64,000 nt of DNA from Streptomyces odontomachi (GCF_024435355.1 NZ_JAMJWG010000017.1:1-64000), one strand, 5' to 3'; numbered from the stretch's first letter, positions 33,355-43,369 are shown. The notes: a model not told the origin generated them from the letters alone. Numbers and translations are program-made.

Positions 33355-33891
33355 ATGGAGGCCGGCCCTCGCAACACCGCACAGGGCGGGGAGTACGACA
33401 CAGCACAGGACCCCGATGTCGGCCCCGACCCCGCCGAGCTGACCGTCGACGACGGTCCGATGCCCGGCGACGGGCTCACACCGGACGGCCCCGGCAGCGC
33501 CCCCGACGGTCCGGTCGACGACGGCACCGAACCCGGTGAGCTCCCCGCGGACGGGGAGGTGGAGGTGGAGCTGCGCCCGCAGCGCAGGCTCCGCATCTGG
33601 CAGCTCGCGCCGATCGTGGTGCTGGCCGCGGTCGGCTCGCTGATGTTCGCCTTCCCGCTCGCGTTCGAGTTCGGCGACAGCGGTGCCGTGGTGGCCATGC
33701 TCGGTCTGCTGATCTGCGCGTGTGCGGCCGGCTGGGGCGTGCTGGCGGCGCGCCGCGCCGGTTCCACCTGGCCGGGCCTGCCGCAGCGCGGCTCCGGTCG
33801 CCGTCCCGACTGGCGGGTGATCGTCGCCTACGCGGTGGTGGTCGCCGGCGCCGCGGTGCTCGCGGTGTGGCGGGTGGCCCGGCTCCGCTGA
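33355..33891 (+). CDS. Membrane protein with three helices
   Basis: This 178-residue protein has a disordered acidic N-terminal half (about 1-80, Asp/Pro/Gly-rich) and three hydrophobic helices (about 88-108, 112-132, 150-172). The ATG at 33355 follows GGGAGGG by 9 bases. Nearby GTG codons upstream are less well placed. It lies between miaA and dapF in the conserved block. The function is unknown. Confidence 0.75.
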   Translation: MEAGPRNTAQGGEYDTAQDPDVGPDPAELTVDDGPMPGDGLTPDGPGSAPDGPVDDGTEPGELPADGEVEVELRPQRRLRIWQLAPIVVLAAVGSLMFAFPLAFEFGDSGAVVAMLGLLICACAAGWGVLAARRAGSTWPGLPQRGSGRRPDWRVIVAYAVVVAGAAVLAVWRVARLR

Positions 33892-33980
33892 GGCCCCCGG
33901 CACCGCCAGGCCTGGCCCGTCGGATCCCGGCCGCGCCCGCCGCGCGACACGGTGCCGCACCCACCTCGTACGATCGAGGC

Positions 33981-34883
33981 ATGAGCACGCGGATCGCCTT
34001 CCTCAAGGGGCACGGCACACAGAACGACTTCGTGATCCTCCCCGACCCCGGGAACTCCCTCGACCTGTCGCCCGCCGCCGTCGCCGCGCTGTGCGACCGC
34101 AGGGCGGGCATCGGCGCCGACGGCGTACTGCGGGTGGTGCGCTCCGCCGAGCACCCCGAGGCGCGCTCCATGGCGCCCGAGGCCGAGTGGTTCATGGACT
34201 ACCGCAACGCGGACGGTTCGCTCGCCGAGATGTGCGGCAACGGCGTGCGGGTCTTCGCCCGCTATCTCCAGCGGGCCGGGCTCGTCGCCGAAGGCGATCT
34301 CGCGATCGCCACCCGCGCCGGGGTGAAGCGTGCACACCTCGGCAAGGCAGACGGGAACGGGGACGGAGCCGCCGACGACGCGCCCGTCACCGTCGGCATG
34401 GGCCGGGCCGCGCTGCTCGCAGGTGAGGTCACCGTGAGCGTCGGCGGCCGGAGCTGGCCCGCCCGCCACGTGGACATGGGCAATCCGCACGCGGTCGCCT
34501 TCGTCGCCGACCTCACCCACGCGGGCGAGCTGCGCACGCCCCCGTCCGTCGGCCCCGCCGGCAGCTATCCGCAGGGGGTGAACGTGGAGTTCGTCGTGGA
34601 CCGTGGCGAGGGACACGTGGCCATGCGGGTACACGAACGCGGTTCCGGCGAGACCCTCTCGTGCGGCACCGGAGCCTGCGCCGTGGCCGTCGCAGCGGCC
34701 CGCAGGGACGGCATCGACCCGGCCCGCACCGGGACCCCCGTCACGTACACGGTGGACGTGCCCGGCGGACGTCTGACGATCACGGAGCACCCGGACGGCG
34801 AGGTCGAACTCACCGGCCCCGCCGTGATCGTCGCCGAGGGCGAGATCGATACCGCGTGGTTTGAGCACTCTTCGTCATCTTAA
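33981..34883 (+). CDS. dapF: Diaminopimelate epimerase DapF
   Basis: This 300-residue enzyme carries both catalytic cysteines in their usual contexts, EMCGNGVR and SCGTGACA, and the GTQNDF N-terminus. It interconverts LL- and meso-diaminopimelate for lysine and peptidoglycan synthesis. Actinobacterial LL-DAP walls still need it for lysine. A Gly/Asp-rich insert near 118-126 is a local expansion. A hairpin terminator follows 42 bp after the stop. Confidence 0.96.
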   Translation: MSTRIAFLKGHGTQNDFVILPDPGNSLDLSPAAVAALCDRRAGIGADGVLRVVRSAEHPEARSMAPEAEWFMDYRNADGSLAEMCGNGVRVFARYLQRAGLVAEGDLAIATRAGVKRAHLGKADGNGDGAADDAPVTVGMGRAALLAGEVTVSVGGRSWPARHVDMGNPHAVAFVADLTHAGELRTPPSVGPAGSYPQGVNVEFVVDRGEGHVAMRVHERGSGETLSCGTGACAVAVAAARRDGIDPARTGTPVTYTVDVPGGRLTITEHPDGEVELTGPAVIVAEGEIDTAWFEHSSSS

Positions 34884-34924
34884 ACACGCGCTCTGTCACT
34901 CATTAGAGTGATCCATTTCACGCT

Positions 34925-34949
34925 GGGCGGGACTCGGTCAGTCCCGCCC
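34925..34949 (+). terminator. Terminator after dapF
   Basis: A perfect 10-bp stem GGGCGGGACT/AGTCCCGCCC with a 5-base loop lies 42 bp beyond the dapF stop and before the rshA gene. Confidence 0.75.
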
Positions 34950-35077
34950 TCCGGGGTCGGTAGCATCAAGCACCGGCCCGGACGGGGGACCGCCCGCCTT
35001 CTCACCCGGCGACAGCAGCGACGTCGCCGCCCCGAAGCCCCCTCCGCTTGCGCCGGACGACGCAGCCGGAGGTGCCC

Positions 35078-37846
35078 ATGAGTGCGGAGGCCACTTGCCC
35101 CCCTGACCCGCCGTCGCCTGACGCCTCTCGCCGGCGTGGCCTGGCCCGAATCGATCTGCGCAGACTGGGCCGTGCCGCGCTGCTGGGCGGCGCCGACCGC
35201 GACCGACATCCCGACGCCATCACCCACGTGGTGGAGGCGCACCGCGCGCACTTCCCGCGCGCCGACCGCGAACCCCTGCGCCGCGCCTACGTCTTGGCCG
35301 AGTCCTCGCACCGCGGTCAGTTCCGCAAGAGCGGCGAGCCGTACATCACCCACCCGCTCGCGGTCACCCTGATCCTCGCCGAACTCGGCGCGGAGACCAC
35401 CACGCTGACCGCATCTCTGCTCCACGACACCGTCGAGGACACGGATGTGACCCTCGATCAGGTGGGCGAGCAGTTCGGCGCGGAGGTGCGCTACCTCGTC
35501 GACGGCGTCACCAAACTGGCGAAGGTCGACTACGGCGCCGCGGCGGAGCCGGAGACGTTCCGCAAGATGCTGGTCGCCACCGGCAACGACGTACGGGTGA
35601 TGTCGATCAAGCTGGCCGACCGGCTGCACAACATGCGCACGCTCGGCGTCATGCGCCCCGAGAAGCAGGAGCGCATCGCCCGGGTCACGCAGGACGTCCT
35701 CATCCCGCTCGCCGAGCGGCTCGGCGTGCAGGCCGTCAAGGCGGAACTGGAAGACCTCGTCTTCGCGATCCTGCAACCCGACGCGTACCTGGAGACCCGG
35801 GCCCTCATCGCCGCGCACGCCACCAGCGGCGACGACCCCCTCCCGGACATCGCCCAGGACGTCAGGGACGTGCTGCGCGAGGCCGGAATCAGTGCCGACG
35901 TGCACATCCGGCCCCGGCACTCCGTCTCGGTGCACCGCATCCACCGCAGGCGCGGTGAGTTGCGCGGCGCGGACTTCGGGCGGCTGCTCGTCCTGGTGGC
36001 CGAGGACGCTGACTGTTATGCCGTGCTCGGCGAACTGCACACCTGTTTCACGCCGGTCATCGCCGAGTTCAAGGACTTCATCGCGGTCCCCAAGTTCAAC
36101 CTGTACCAGTCGCTGCACACCGCCGTCGCCCGCCCGGACGGTCAGGTGGCCCAGGTCCTGATCCGGACCCACCGGATGCACAAGACGGCGGAGGCCGGGG
36201 TCATCGCCCTGGGGAATCCCTACGCGCCGGCTCCGGCAGCGGCGCACCCAGCGGTGCACGCATCGGCGCAGTCAGGGGCGCGCGCCCTCAACCCCGCTGC
36301 GCTACCGGTTGTGTTGGGGCCGCCCGTGCCGGACGCCGAGCGACCTGCCGAACCTCCGCAACCGCGTGCTGCCGAGCAGGCGGTGCGGTCTTTGCCGTTA
36401 CCTGCTGCACCCACCGATGGCGGCCCGGGGCGCGCGACTGGCCCGGCGGGCGCCGGAGCGGGCGCCGGGGGCGCATCGGCGTCGGGGGCTGTCCTGGGTG
36501 AGCAGGGCCCGGGCGGCCCTACGGACTCGACGGGGTCACCGGGAACCGGTGCCGGCGCCGGCGCTGGCGCCTCGAGTTCGTCGGGTTCGTCCGGATCGTC
36601 CCGCTCTTTCGGCTCCTCCCGTGCCTCGGTGCGGGAAGCCGGAGACGGCGAGGAGGGCGACCCCACCCGGCCCGGCTGGCTGTCCCGGCTCCTCGCGTGG
36701 CAGGAGGCGGCTCCGGACCCCGACACCTTCTGGTCGACGCTGCGTGAAGACCTCGCCCAGGACCGGGAGATCACCGTCTTCCGGCCGGGCGGCGGCACCC
36801 TCGGCCTGCCCGCGGGGGCCAGTTGCGTCGACGCCGCGTACGCCCAGCACGGGCAGGACGCGCACGCCTGCATCGGCGCACGGGTCAACGGCCGCCTGGT
36901 GTCGCTGGGCACCGTCCTGTCCGACGGCGACACCGTCCAGCTCCTCCTCGCGCAGGACCCCTCGTCCGGGCCCTCCCGGAAGTGGCTGGACCATGCGCAC
37001 ACGCCCGCCGCGCGCATCGCGATCGAACGCTGGCTCGCGACCAACCCGGAGGACGCCCCGGGAACCGACGGCACCCGGAGCGGTGTCCGAAGCGGTGCCC
37101 GGAGCGGGCTGCCGGATGCCGACCAGGCCGGTGGCCAAGTCGACGGTCAGGGCGGTGACGAGACCGGGCGTCGGCACGGCGGTCCGAGCGATGCGCGTGC
37201 CGGTGGGGCGGGCGAGGAAGACGGCCCGCTCTCCGGGGACGCCTCAGCCGGGGACGACGCGGCGGTCCGGACGGACTCCCCGGGAGGGAAAGGAGATTCT
37301 TCCGGCGGCGGCGACGGAGGAAGAGGAAGCGGACGGGCCGGGAAGGGCGCGTCGCGCACGCCGGGGGGCACACCGAGCGCGCGTCGTCCCGCCGCCAACG
37401 CCGTCGTCGACCTGCCCGGCGCCACCGTCCGTCTCGCCGGATGCTGCACCCCCGTCCCGCCGGACCGTGTCACCGCCTTCGCCGTGCGCGGCGGTGCGGT
37501 CACGGTTCACCGTGCGGAGTGCACGGTGGTGCCGCGTATGCAGGGCGCGGGGCGCGCGGAGGTGGGCGTCCACTGGGGAGAGAGCGCGGCATGCCGGGTC
37601 ACGCTGTTCGCGGAATCGTTCGGGCGGCCGCATCTGCTCGCCGACCTCACGGAGGCCATCGCCGTTGAGGGAGTGGCGATCCTCTCGGCCAAGGTGGACC
37701 CCCCGAGCAGACAGCGCGTGCGCCACACCTACACGCTCGAACTCCCCGACGCCGCCTGCCTGCCCGCCCTGATGCGCGCGATGCGCGCCGTACCCGGGGT
37801 CTACGACGTCAGCCGGGCCCAGTTGCGTACGGCCGCGGGCTGGTAG
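35078..37846 (+). CDS. rshA: RelA/SpoT homologue of the RshA type, synthetase signature altered
   Basis: This 922-residue protein has an HD hydrolase domain (about 65-200, SHRGQFRKSGEPYITHP and LLHDTVEDT), a synthetase-like domain (about 270-370, FKDFIAVPKFNLYQSLHT), a 180-residue disordered Ala/Gly/Ser linker, a TGS domain (about 565-630), a second disordered linker, a zinc-finger-like AGCCTPVPPD segment and a C-terminal ACT-like domain. The usual E-V-Q-I-R-T of the synthetase reads Q-V-L-I-R-T and the following AAHW is lost, so alarmone synthesis may be weak or absent while hydrolysis looks intact. RshA of S. coelicolor occupies the same position. The ATG at 35078 follows CCGGAGG. Confidence 0.9.
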   Translation: MSAEATCPPDPPSPDASRRRGLARIDLRRLGRAALLGGADRDRHPDAITHVVEAHRAHFPRADREPLRRAYVLAESSHRGQFRKSGEPYITHPLAVTLILAELGAETTTLTASLLHDTVEDTDVTLDQVGEQFGAEVRYLVDGVTKLAKVDYGAAAEPETFRKMLVATGNDVRVMSIKLADRLHNMRTLGVMRPEKQERIARVTQDVLIPLAERLGVQAVKAELEDLVFAILQPDAYLETRALIAAHATSGDDPLPDIAQDVRDVLREAGISADVHIRPRHSVSVHRIHRRRGELRGADFGRLLVLVAEDADCYAVLGELHTCFTPVIAEFKDFIAVPKFNLYQSLHTAVARPDGQVAQVLIRTHRMHKTAEAGVIALGNPYAPAPAAAHPAVHASAQSGARALNPAALPVVLGPPVPDAERPAEPPQPRAAEQAVRSLPLPAAPTDGGPGRATGPAGAGAGAGGASASGAVLGEQGPGGPTDSTGSPGTGAGAGAGASSSSGSSGSSRSFGSSRASVREAGDGEEGDPTRPGWLSRLLAWQEAAPDPDTFWSTLREDLAQDREITVFRPGGGTLGLPAGASCVDAAYAQHGQDAHACIGARVNGRLVSLGTVLSDGDTVQLLLAQDPSSGPSRKWLDHAHTPAARIAIERWLATNPEDAPGTDGTRSGVRSGARSGLPDADQAGGQVDGQGGDETGRRHGGPSDARAGGAGEEDGPLSGDASAGDDAAVRTDSPGGKGDSSGGGDGGRGSGRAGKGASRTPGGTPSARRPAANAVVDLPGATVRLAGCCTPVPPDRVTAFAVRGGAVTVHRAECTVVPRMQGAGRAEVGVHWGESAACRVTLFAESFGRPHLLADLTEAIAVEGVAILSAKVDPPSRQRVRHTYTLELPDAACLPALMRAMRAVPGVYDVSRAQLRTAAGW

Positions 37847-37911
37847 GAGCAGAAGGAGAGAAGAGGGAGAGAAGAGAGGGGACGACGGGGGAGGACGGCC
37901 CCGCCGCCGGG

Positions 37912-37942
37912 CCGGTGCCGGCCGCCGAATGGCCGGCACCGG
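37912..37942 (+). terminator. Hairpin after rshA
   Basis: A perfect 12-bp stem CCGGTGCCGGCC/GGCCGGCACCGG with a 7-base loop lies 65 bp beyond the stop. A purine-only tract (about 37850-37890) separates it from the gene. Confidence 0.65.
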
Positions 37943-38011
37943 GGTACCCGTTCGGGTGTCACCGGCGCGGATTGCCACGGCACCGGGCGCGGGCGCTGGT
38001 AGCGGTGGTGC

Positions 38012-39784
38012 ATGCTGCCCGAGACGCCCCGTGCCACCGCACCCCACCAGCCCTCCGGTCGACCGGCCCGTACCCCGGCCGTACCCCGCGTGGGAGCGGC
38101 TCCGGAGCCGAACGGGACACCGCAGCCCGGTGGGCCCCCGGGCACCGCGAGGCCCGGCCGTACCCGGCAATCGCGCCGCGCCCGGGCCCGTCGCGCCGGG
38201 GGTGCGTTGCTCGCCGCTGCCACGAGCGTCTGCCTGGTCGCCGCCGCAGCACCGCCCCCCGGGCCCGCGCTCGGCATCGGTGACCGGCTCTACCCGCGCC
38301 TCGGCAACCCCGGATACGACGTCCGGTCGTACGACATCTCCCTGGCGTACCCCGGCCGCAACGACAAGCCACTCGAGGCCGTCACCAGGATCGCCGCCCG
38401 GACGACCGCGCGCCTGGACCGCGTCAACCTCGACTTCGCCCACGGCACCGTCCGCTCCGTCGAGGTCAACGGCCTGCCCGCCCGGTTCGCCACCGTCGAG
38501 GAGGACCTGGTCGTCACCCCCGCAGTCCCGGTGCCCCGCGGCCACCGGCTGCGCATCACCGTCCGGCACACCAGCGACCCCAGGCCGACCGAGAACGGCG
38601 ACGGCGGCTGGGTGCAGACCAACGACGGCCTGGTCATGGCCAACCAGGCGGACGCCGCACACCGGGTCTTCCCCTGCAACGACCACCCGTCGGACAAGGC
38701 CCTCTTCACCTTCCACGTCACGGCACCGCGCGCCTTGACCGTGGTCGCCGGCGGTACGCCCGTCGCCCTGGCACGGCGCGGCGCCACCACCACCTGGACG
38801 TACCGCACCGCGCACCCGATGGCCACCGAGCTCGCCCAGGTGAGCATCGGACGCTCGACCGTGCTGCACCGGTCAGGGCCGCACGGCCTGCCCGTCCGCG
38901 ACGTGGTCCCGACCGCGGACCGCACCGTGCTCGAGCCCTGGCTGAAGGAGACCCCCGGCCAGATCGCCTGGCTGGAGCGGAAGGTCGGCCGCTACCCCTT
39001 CGAGACGTACGGCCTGGTCGTCGGCGATGCGCGTACCGGTTTCGAGCTGGAGACGCAGACGCTGTCCCTCTTCGAAAAACGGCTGTTCGTGGGGGCGAAG
39101 GGCGCCACCTACCCCTCCTGGTACGTCCACTCGATCATGGTGCACGAGCTGGCACACCAGTGGTTCGGCGACAGCGTCAGCCCCGGCACCTGGTCCGACG
39201 TCTGGCTCAACGAGGGACACGCGACCTGGTACGAGGCCCTGTACGCGGACGAGCGGGGGCACCGGCCGATGGCGGACCGGATGCACGCGGCCTATCTGAT
39301 GTCCGACCAGTGGCGGGCCGCCGGTGGCCCGCCCGCGGCCCCGAAGCCGCCGAACGCCGCCGACAAGATCAGCATCTTCCGGCCGGTGATCTACGACGGC
39401 AGTGCCCTGATGCTGTACGCGCTGCGCCAGGAGATCGGCCGCCCGGCGTTCGAGAACCTGGAACGGGCCTGGGTGCGGGTCCACCGGGACGGCTCGGCGA
39501 CGACGGCCGACTTCGTGCGCCTGGCCTCCGCCATCGCCGATCGCGACCTGACCGGCTTCTTCCACGCCTGGCTGTACGACGAGAAGACCCCGCCGATGCC
39601 CGGACACCCCGAATGGCGTGCCGAGGCCACGCGCAAGGCGGCCGAGGTCGCCAAGGCCTCGAAGGCCAAGGCATCGAAGGTCAAGGCGGCGAACGCAGCG
39701 AAGCAGCCGATGACGGGACAGCCACCTGCGACGGCGAAGGCGTCCCCCGGTAGCGGGGTCATCCACGATGCCCGAAAGCGGTGA
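38012..39784 (+). CDS. Secreted M1-family metallopeptidase
   Basis: This 590-residue protein has a long basic Pro-rich N-terminus followed by one hydrophobic segment (about 65-82, ALLAAATSVCLVAAAA), a Tat- or Sec-like signal or anchor. It then has the M1 aminopeptidase fold with GFELETQTLS and the zinc site HELAH, about 18 residues before the third ligand in WLNEGHATW. The C-terminal 60 residues are a Lys/Ala-rich disordered tail. It would trim peptides outside the membrane. The usual RBS is not obvious before the ATG. Confidence 0.9.
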   Translation: MLPETPRATAPHQPSGRPARTPAVPRVGAAPEPNGTPQPGGPPGTARPGRTRQSRRARARRAGGALLAAATSVCLVAAAAPPPGPALGIGDRLYPRLGNPGYDVRSYDISLAYPGRNDKPLEAVTRIAARTTARLDRVNLDFAHGTVRSVEVNGLPARFATVEEDLVVTPAVPVPRGHRLRITVRHTSDPRPTENGDGGWVQTNDGLVMANQADAAHRVFPCNDHPSDKALFTFHVTAPRALTVVAGGTPVALARRGATTTWTYRTAHPMATELAQVSIGRSTVLHRSGPHGLPVRDVVPTADRTVLEPWLKETPGQIAWLERKVGRYPFETYGLVVGDARTGFELETQTLSLFEKRLFVGAKGATYPSWYVHSIMVHELAHQWFGDSVSPGTWSDVWLNEGHATWYEALYADERGHRPMADRMHAAYLMSDQWRAAGGPPAAPKPPNAADKISIFRPVIYDGSALMLYALRQEIGRPAFENLERAWVRVHRDGSATTADFVRLASAIADRDLTGFFHAWLYDEKTPPMPGHPEWRAEATRKAAEVAKASKAKASKVKAANAAKQPMTGQPPATAKASPGSGVIHDARKR

Positions 39785-40140
39785 GCAAGGCGTCGTCACG
39801 CGAGAGAAGAGGGGCGGGGGCCGCCGAGCACCGGAGGGAAATGCGGTGACGAGACGGCCCGTCCCGTGGGACCATCGTGGGGTCGACGACGCGGACGGCT
39901 CCACAGCCGGTGTGCACGCACCGGCCAGGGCGAGCGCACTCGCCGGGGCCGTCGTCCGGACCGGTGGACGAGCGATCACCGGGCACGATCGGTGATCCCT
40001 CCGCCACCCTCGGTCCCGCCCGGGATCGGGGCGCAGGGGAATCTTCCGGCCTCCGGAGGCGTTGTTCGATGTGGCGGAGAGGGTTCCGCCGACCGGTCCG
40101 GTCCGCAGGACCGTACCGCTCCCTCCGACGTAAGGACCCA
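39785..40140. other. Intergenic region upstream of hflX
   Basis: This is a 356-bp gap. A 7-bp hairpin GCCGGTG/CACCGGC with a 6-base loop (39906-39925) could end the peptidase transcript. The rest presumably holds the hflX promoter. No gene or known motif is seen. Confidence 0.45.
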
Positions 40141-41631
40141 ATGACCTCCTCTTCTTCTTCCCAGGACGCACAGCGCTTCGTGCAGAACCACCCCGAAGGT
40201 CTTCGGGCCGATGCCCTGATGGAAGAGGACGTCGCCTGGAGCCATGACATCGACGGCCTGCGGGACGGCGAGCAGTTCGACCGTGCGGACCGTGCGGCGC
40301 TGCGCCGCGTCGCCGGTCTCTCCACCGAGTTGCAGGACGTCACCGAGGTCGAGTACCGGCAGCTCCGCCTGGAGCGGGTCGTCCTGGTCGGCGTATGGAC
40401 CTCGGGGTCGCTCTTCGACGCGGAGAACTCACTCGCCGAGCTGGCCGCACTCGCCGAGACGGCCGGCGCGCTGGTGCTCGACGGTGTCATCCAGCGCCGT
40501 GACACCCCCGACGCCGCCACGTACATCGGCTCCGGCAAGGCCCGGGAGCTACAGGAACTGGTGCTGGAGACCGGTGCCGACACGGTGATCTGCGACGGGG
40601 AGCTCTCCCCGGGCCAGCTGATCCACCTGGAGGACGTCGTCAAGGTCAAGGTGATCGACCGGACCGCCCTGATCCTCGACATCTTCGCCCAGCACGCCAA
40701 GTCCCGCGAGGGCAAGTCTCAGGTCGCGCTCGCGCAGATGCAGTACATGCTGCCGCGGCTGCGCGGCTGGGGCCAGTCGATGTCCCGGCAGATGGGCGGC
40801 GGCAAGGGCGGCGGCCTCGCCACCCGTGGACCCGGTGAGACCAAGATCGAGACGGACCGGCGGCGGATCCGCGAGCGGATGGCGAAGCTGCGCCGCGAGA
40901 TCGCGGAGATGAAGACCGGCCGCGAGATCAAGCGCCAAGAGCGGCGCAGGAACAAGGTGCCCTCGGTCGCCATCGTCGGCTACACCAACGCGGGCAAGTC
41001 CTCCCTGCTCAACCGCCTCACCGGCGCGGGCGTCCTGGTGGAGAACGCGCTGTTCGCCACCCTCGACCCCACCGTGCGCCGGGCGGAGACCCCGAGCGGC
41101 CGCCTCTACACCCTGACCGACACCGTCGGCTTCGTCCGCCATCTGCCGCACGACCTGGTGGAGGCCTTCCGCTCCACGATGGAGGAGGTCGGCGACGCCG
41201 ATCTCGTCCTGCACGTGGTGGACGGCTCGCACCCGATGCCGGAGGAGCAGCTGGCAGCGGTGCGCAGCGTCATCCGCGACGTGGGCGCGACCGAGGTGCC
41301 CGAGATCGTGGTGATCAACAAGGCGGATGCGGCCGATCCGCTCACCCTCCAGCGGCTGCTGCGGACCGAGAAGGGCGCCATCACCGTCTCGGCCCGTACC
41401 GGCACGGGCATCGAGGAGCTGCGCGGGCACATCGACGCGACTCTGCCGCGCCCCAAGGTGGAGGTCGAGGTCCTGGTGCCGTACACGCAGGGCAGGCTGA
41501 TCGCCCGCGCCCATGACGAGGGCGAGGTGATCTCGGAGGAGCACACCTCGGACGGCACCCTGCTCAAGGCACGGGTCCACGAGGAGCTCGCGGCCGAGCT
41601 TGCGCCGTACGCGCCGGCCGGGCTGCGCTGA
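40141..41631 (+). CDS. hflX: Ribosome-associated GTPase HflX
   Basis: This 496-residue protein has the HflX N-terminal domain (LFDAENSLAELAALAETAGA, YIGSGKARELQ), the glycine-rich GGKGGGLATRGPGETKIETDRR, and the GTPase domain with GYTNAGKSS, DTVGF and NKAD. HflX splits or rescues stalled ribosomes. The ATG follows TAAGGA. Two hairpins follow the stop. Confidence 0.96.
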   Translation: MTSSSSSQDAQRFVQNHPEGLRADALMEEDVAWSHDIDGLRDGEQFDRADRAALRRVAGLSTELQDVTEVEYRQLRLERVVLVGVWTSGSLFDAENSLAELAALAETAGALVLDGVIQRRDTPDAATYIGSGKARELQELVLETGADTVICDGELSPGQLIHLEDVVKVKVIDRTALILDIFAQHAKSREGKSQVALAQMQYMLPRLRGWGQSMSRQMGGGKGGGLATRGPGETKIETDRRRIRERMAKLRREIAEMKTGREIKRQERRRNKVPSVAIVGYTNAGKSSLLNRLTGAGVLVENALFATLDPTVRRAETPSGRLYTLTDTVGFVRHLPHDLVEAFRSTMEEVGDADLVLHVVDGSHPMPEEQLAAVRSVIRDVGATEVPEIVVINKADAADPLTLQRLLRTEKGAITVSARTGTGIEELRGHIDATLPRPKVEVEVLVPYTQGRLIARAHDEGEVISEEHTSDGTLLKARVHEELAAELAPYAPAGLR

Positions 41632-41655
41632 CGAGGCGCCCCGCGGGGCGCAGCG

Positions 41656-41688
41656 ACCGTGGGGGTGCTCTTGGGACGCCCCCACGGT
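41656..41688 (+). terminator. Terminator after hflX
   Basis: A perfect 10-bp stem ACCGTGGGGG/CCCCCACGGT with a 13-base loop is followed by TTTCGT, 24 bp beyond the hflX stop. Confidence 0.75.
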
Positions 41689-41767
41689 TTCGTCGTGGTC
41701 GTTCACGCAGTTCCCCGCGGCCCTGTCGGGCGCTCCCGGCCGCCGGGTAGGCGCTCTGGAAAAGCGA

Positions 41768-41797
41768 AGGGGTGCCCCCGTCCGTGAGGGCACCCCT
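41768..41797. terminator. Terminator after the leftward protease
   Basis: A perfect 10-bp stem AGGGGTGCCC/GGGCACCCCT with a 10-base loop lies 36 bp beyond the stop of the leftward protease gene. Confidence 0.7.
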
Positions 41798-41832
41798 GGT
41801 TCCGGCCGGTTCGGCCGCCTCGCCGCGGCCGA

Positions 41833-43044
41833 CTACTGACCGCCGTACTTCTCACTCATGTTGTCGAAGACCTGCTTGGCCTCCGGGCCGAGCTGCGGAC
41901 CCGCGAGCCAGCCGTTGGTGATGGGGCCGATGGAGGTGTTGGAGACCAGCTCGGTCTTCTTGCCCACCACGTGGAACCAGCCACCGCCGGACGAACCACC
42001 GGTCATCGTGCAGCCGATGCGGTACATGTACGGCATGCTCGGGTCGATCGACAGCCGCCCCGGCTGGTCCAGGCACTTGTACATCTTCTGGCCGTCGTAC
42101 GGCGCCGCCTGCGGGTAGCCCCAGGCGCCCATGGTGCCGGCGGAGTGCGCCTCCGGCGTGGAGAAGTCCACGTCGAGCGCGGCGCCCACGGTCTCCTCCA
42201 GCGACTTGGTGCCCTGCTGCGGCTTCACGTGCAGCACCGAGAAGTCGTACGGGGCACCCGTGCCGCCCGTCTCGCCGCCACCGTTGATCCACTCGTTGGA
42301 CGTCGAGACCCAGTCCGCCCACCACTGGCCGTACGGGGTGACCTCCGTCTGGCTGGCGTTCTGCATGTCGGCCACCGACTTGCCGTTGTCGTTGTACGAC
42401 GGGACGAAGTCGATGTTGCGGTACCAGCCGCCGTCCTTGCCGGCGTGCACGCAGTGGCCCGCCGTCCACACCAGGTTCGACTTGCCCGGGTGACGCGGGT
42501 CCTTCACGACCGTGCCGGAGCACACCATGTGACCCTCGGGGGAGTCGAAGAAGACCTTGCCGACCGGAGCGGCGTGCTCGTGGTACGGAGTCTTCTCCTC
42601 CACCGCCTCCACGGGCGCCGGCTCGGGGTCGGTGACGCCCTGGTCGGAGTACGCGTCCTTCGCGACGGTCTTGTTCGGGTCCTTCGCGGACTTCATCCGG
42701 TCCGGCTTCCACAGGCCGTCGATGACCGGGTTGACGAAGTCCTTGGCGTCACGCAGCCACTTGTCCTTGGACCAGTCCTTCCAGCCGCCCTTTTTCCAGT
42801 CGTTGATGTCGATCCCGTGGTCCTTGAGCCGGCCGGCCAGGTCGCCGGCCAGGTCCGAGGCGGAATCCGAGCCCCCGCCGCCCGAGCTCTGGGAGGTGCT
42901 GGACTTGCCGGTGTCGCTTGCGTTGTCGTCGCTGGAGCCGCCGCAGGCCGTGGCGGTGAGTGCCAGGGCCGCGACCAACCCCGTAGCGGCGAGGACGGGC
43001 CGCCGTCCTCGGCCGCGCACGAAGGGCGGACGTATGGAGCGCAT
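41833..43044 (-). CDS. Lipoprotein serine protease, trypsin-like fold (paralogue 1)
   Basis: This 403-residue secreted protein has a basic N-terminus, a hydrophobic stretch and the lipobox TATAC, with lipidation at about Cys34, then a Ser/Gly linker. The protease domain has the triad His (VWTAGHCVH), Asp (YDFSVLHV) and Ser (TGGSSGGGW). A Lys/Trp-rich region (about 80-110, KDWSKDKW) precedes it. It presumably acts at the outer face of the membrane on unknown proteins. It is a tandem paralogue of the next gene, with the same starting residues MRSIRP. Confidence 0.88.
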   Translation of the reverse strand: MRSIRPPFVRGRGRRPVLAATGLVAALALTATACGGSSDDNASDTGKSSTSQSSGGGGSDSASDLAGDLAGRLKDHGIDINDWKKGGWKDWSKDKWLRDAKDFVNPVIDGLWKPDRMKSAKDPNKTVAKDAYSDQGVTDPEPAPVEAVEEKTPYHEHAAPVGKVFFDSPEGHMVCSGTVVKDPRHPGKSNLVWTAGHCVHAGKDGGWYRNIDFVPSYNDNGKSVADMQNASQTEVTPYGQWWADWVSTSNEWINGGGETGGTGAPYDFSVLHVKPQQGTKSLEETVGAALDVDFSTPEAHSAGTMGAWGYPQAAPYDGQKMYKCLDQPGRLSIDPSMPYMYRIGCTMTGGSSGGGWFHVVGKKTELVSNTSIGPITNGWLAGPQLGPEAKQVFDNMSEKYGGQ

Positions 43045-43369
43045 GGTGCTGTTACCCCCGGAATGGAGTGCTTGTGGTGCTGGGTTGGGACGGGACCGGA
43101 CCCGTGAGGGAGCCGCCCTGTCATGTACTTGTCAGTAACAGGCGAGGGAGCCGAGTTGTCCTGCCTCGTCTGTGGCCCCCACTATGCCCGTGACGTGGAA
43201 CTCAGCCGACGGCGGGGTGGCGGGGGGTCGTCCATCCGGTGGGCCGCCGTGGTGTGGTGACGGCCCGCCGGCACGCCGCCCGGGGCCGGTTCGGGCCGGG
43301 TGCGGCGTCGGGCCGGCCGGTCCGGATGTCACCGGCCCGGCCGGGCCCACGTTGCGTGGAGCGGGAATC
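43045..43369. other. Gap between the two protease genes
   Basis: This 325-bp gap holds the promoter region of paralogue 1 at its left end, where TGTCA occurs twice 11 bp apart (43119-43134). The right half is GC-rich with CCGGCC-type short palindromes just past the end of paralogue 2. No gene is supported. Confidence 0.4.

Noticed and set aside
43119..43134. TGTCA direct repeat at 11-bp phase before a protease gene
   Set aside because: It is short, far from any SARP-regulated function and not the CTGAC core; probably chance.
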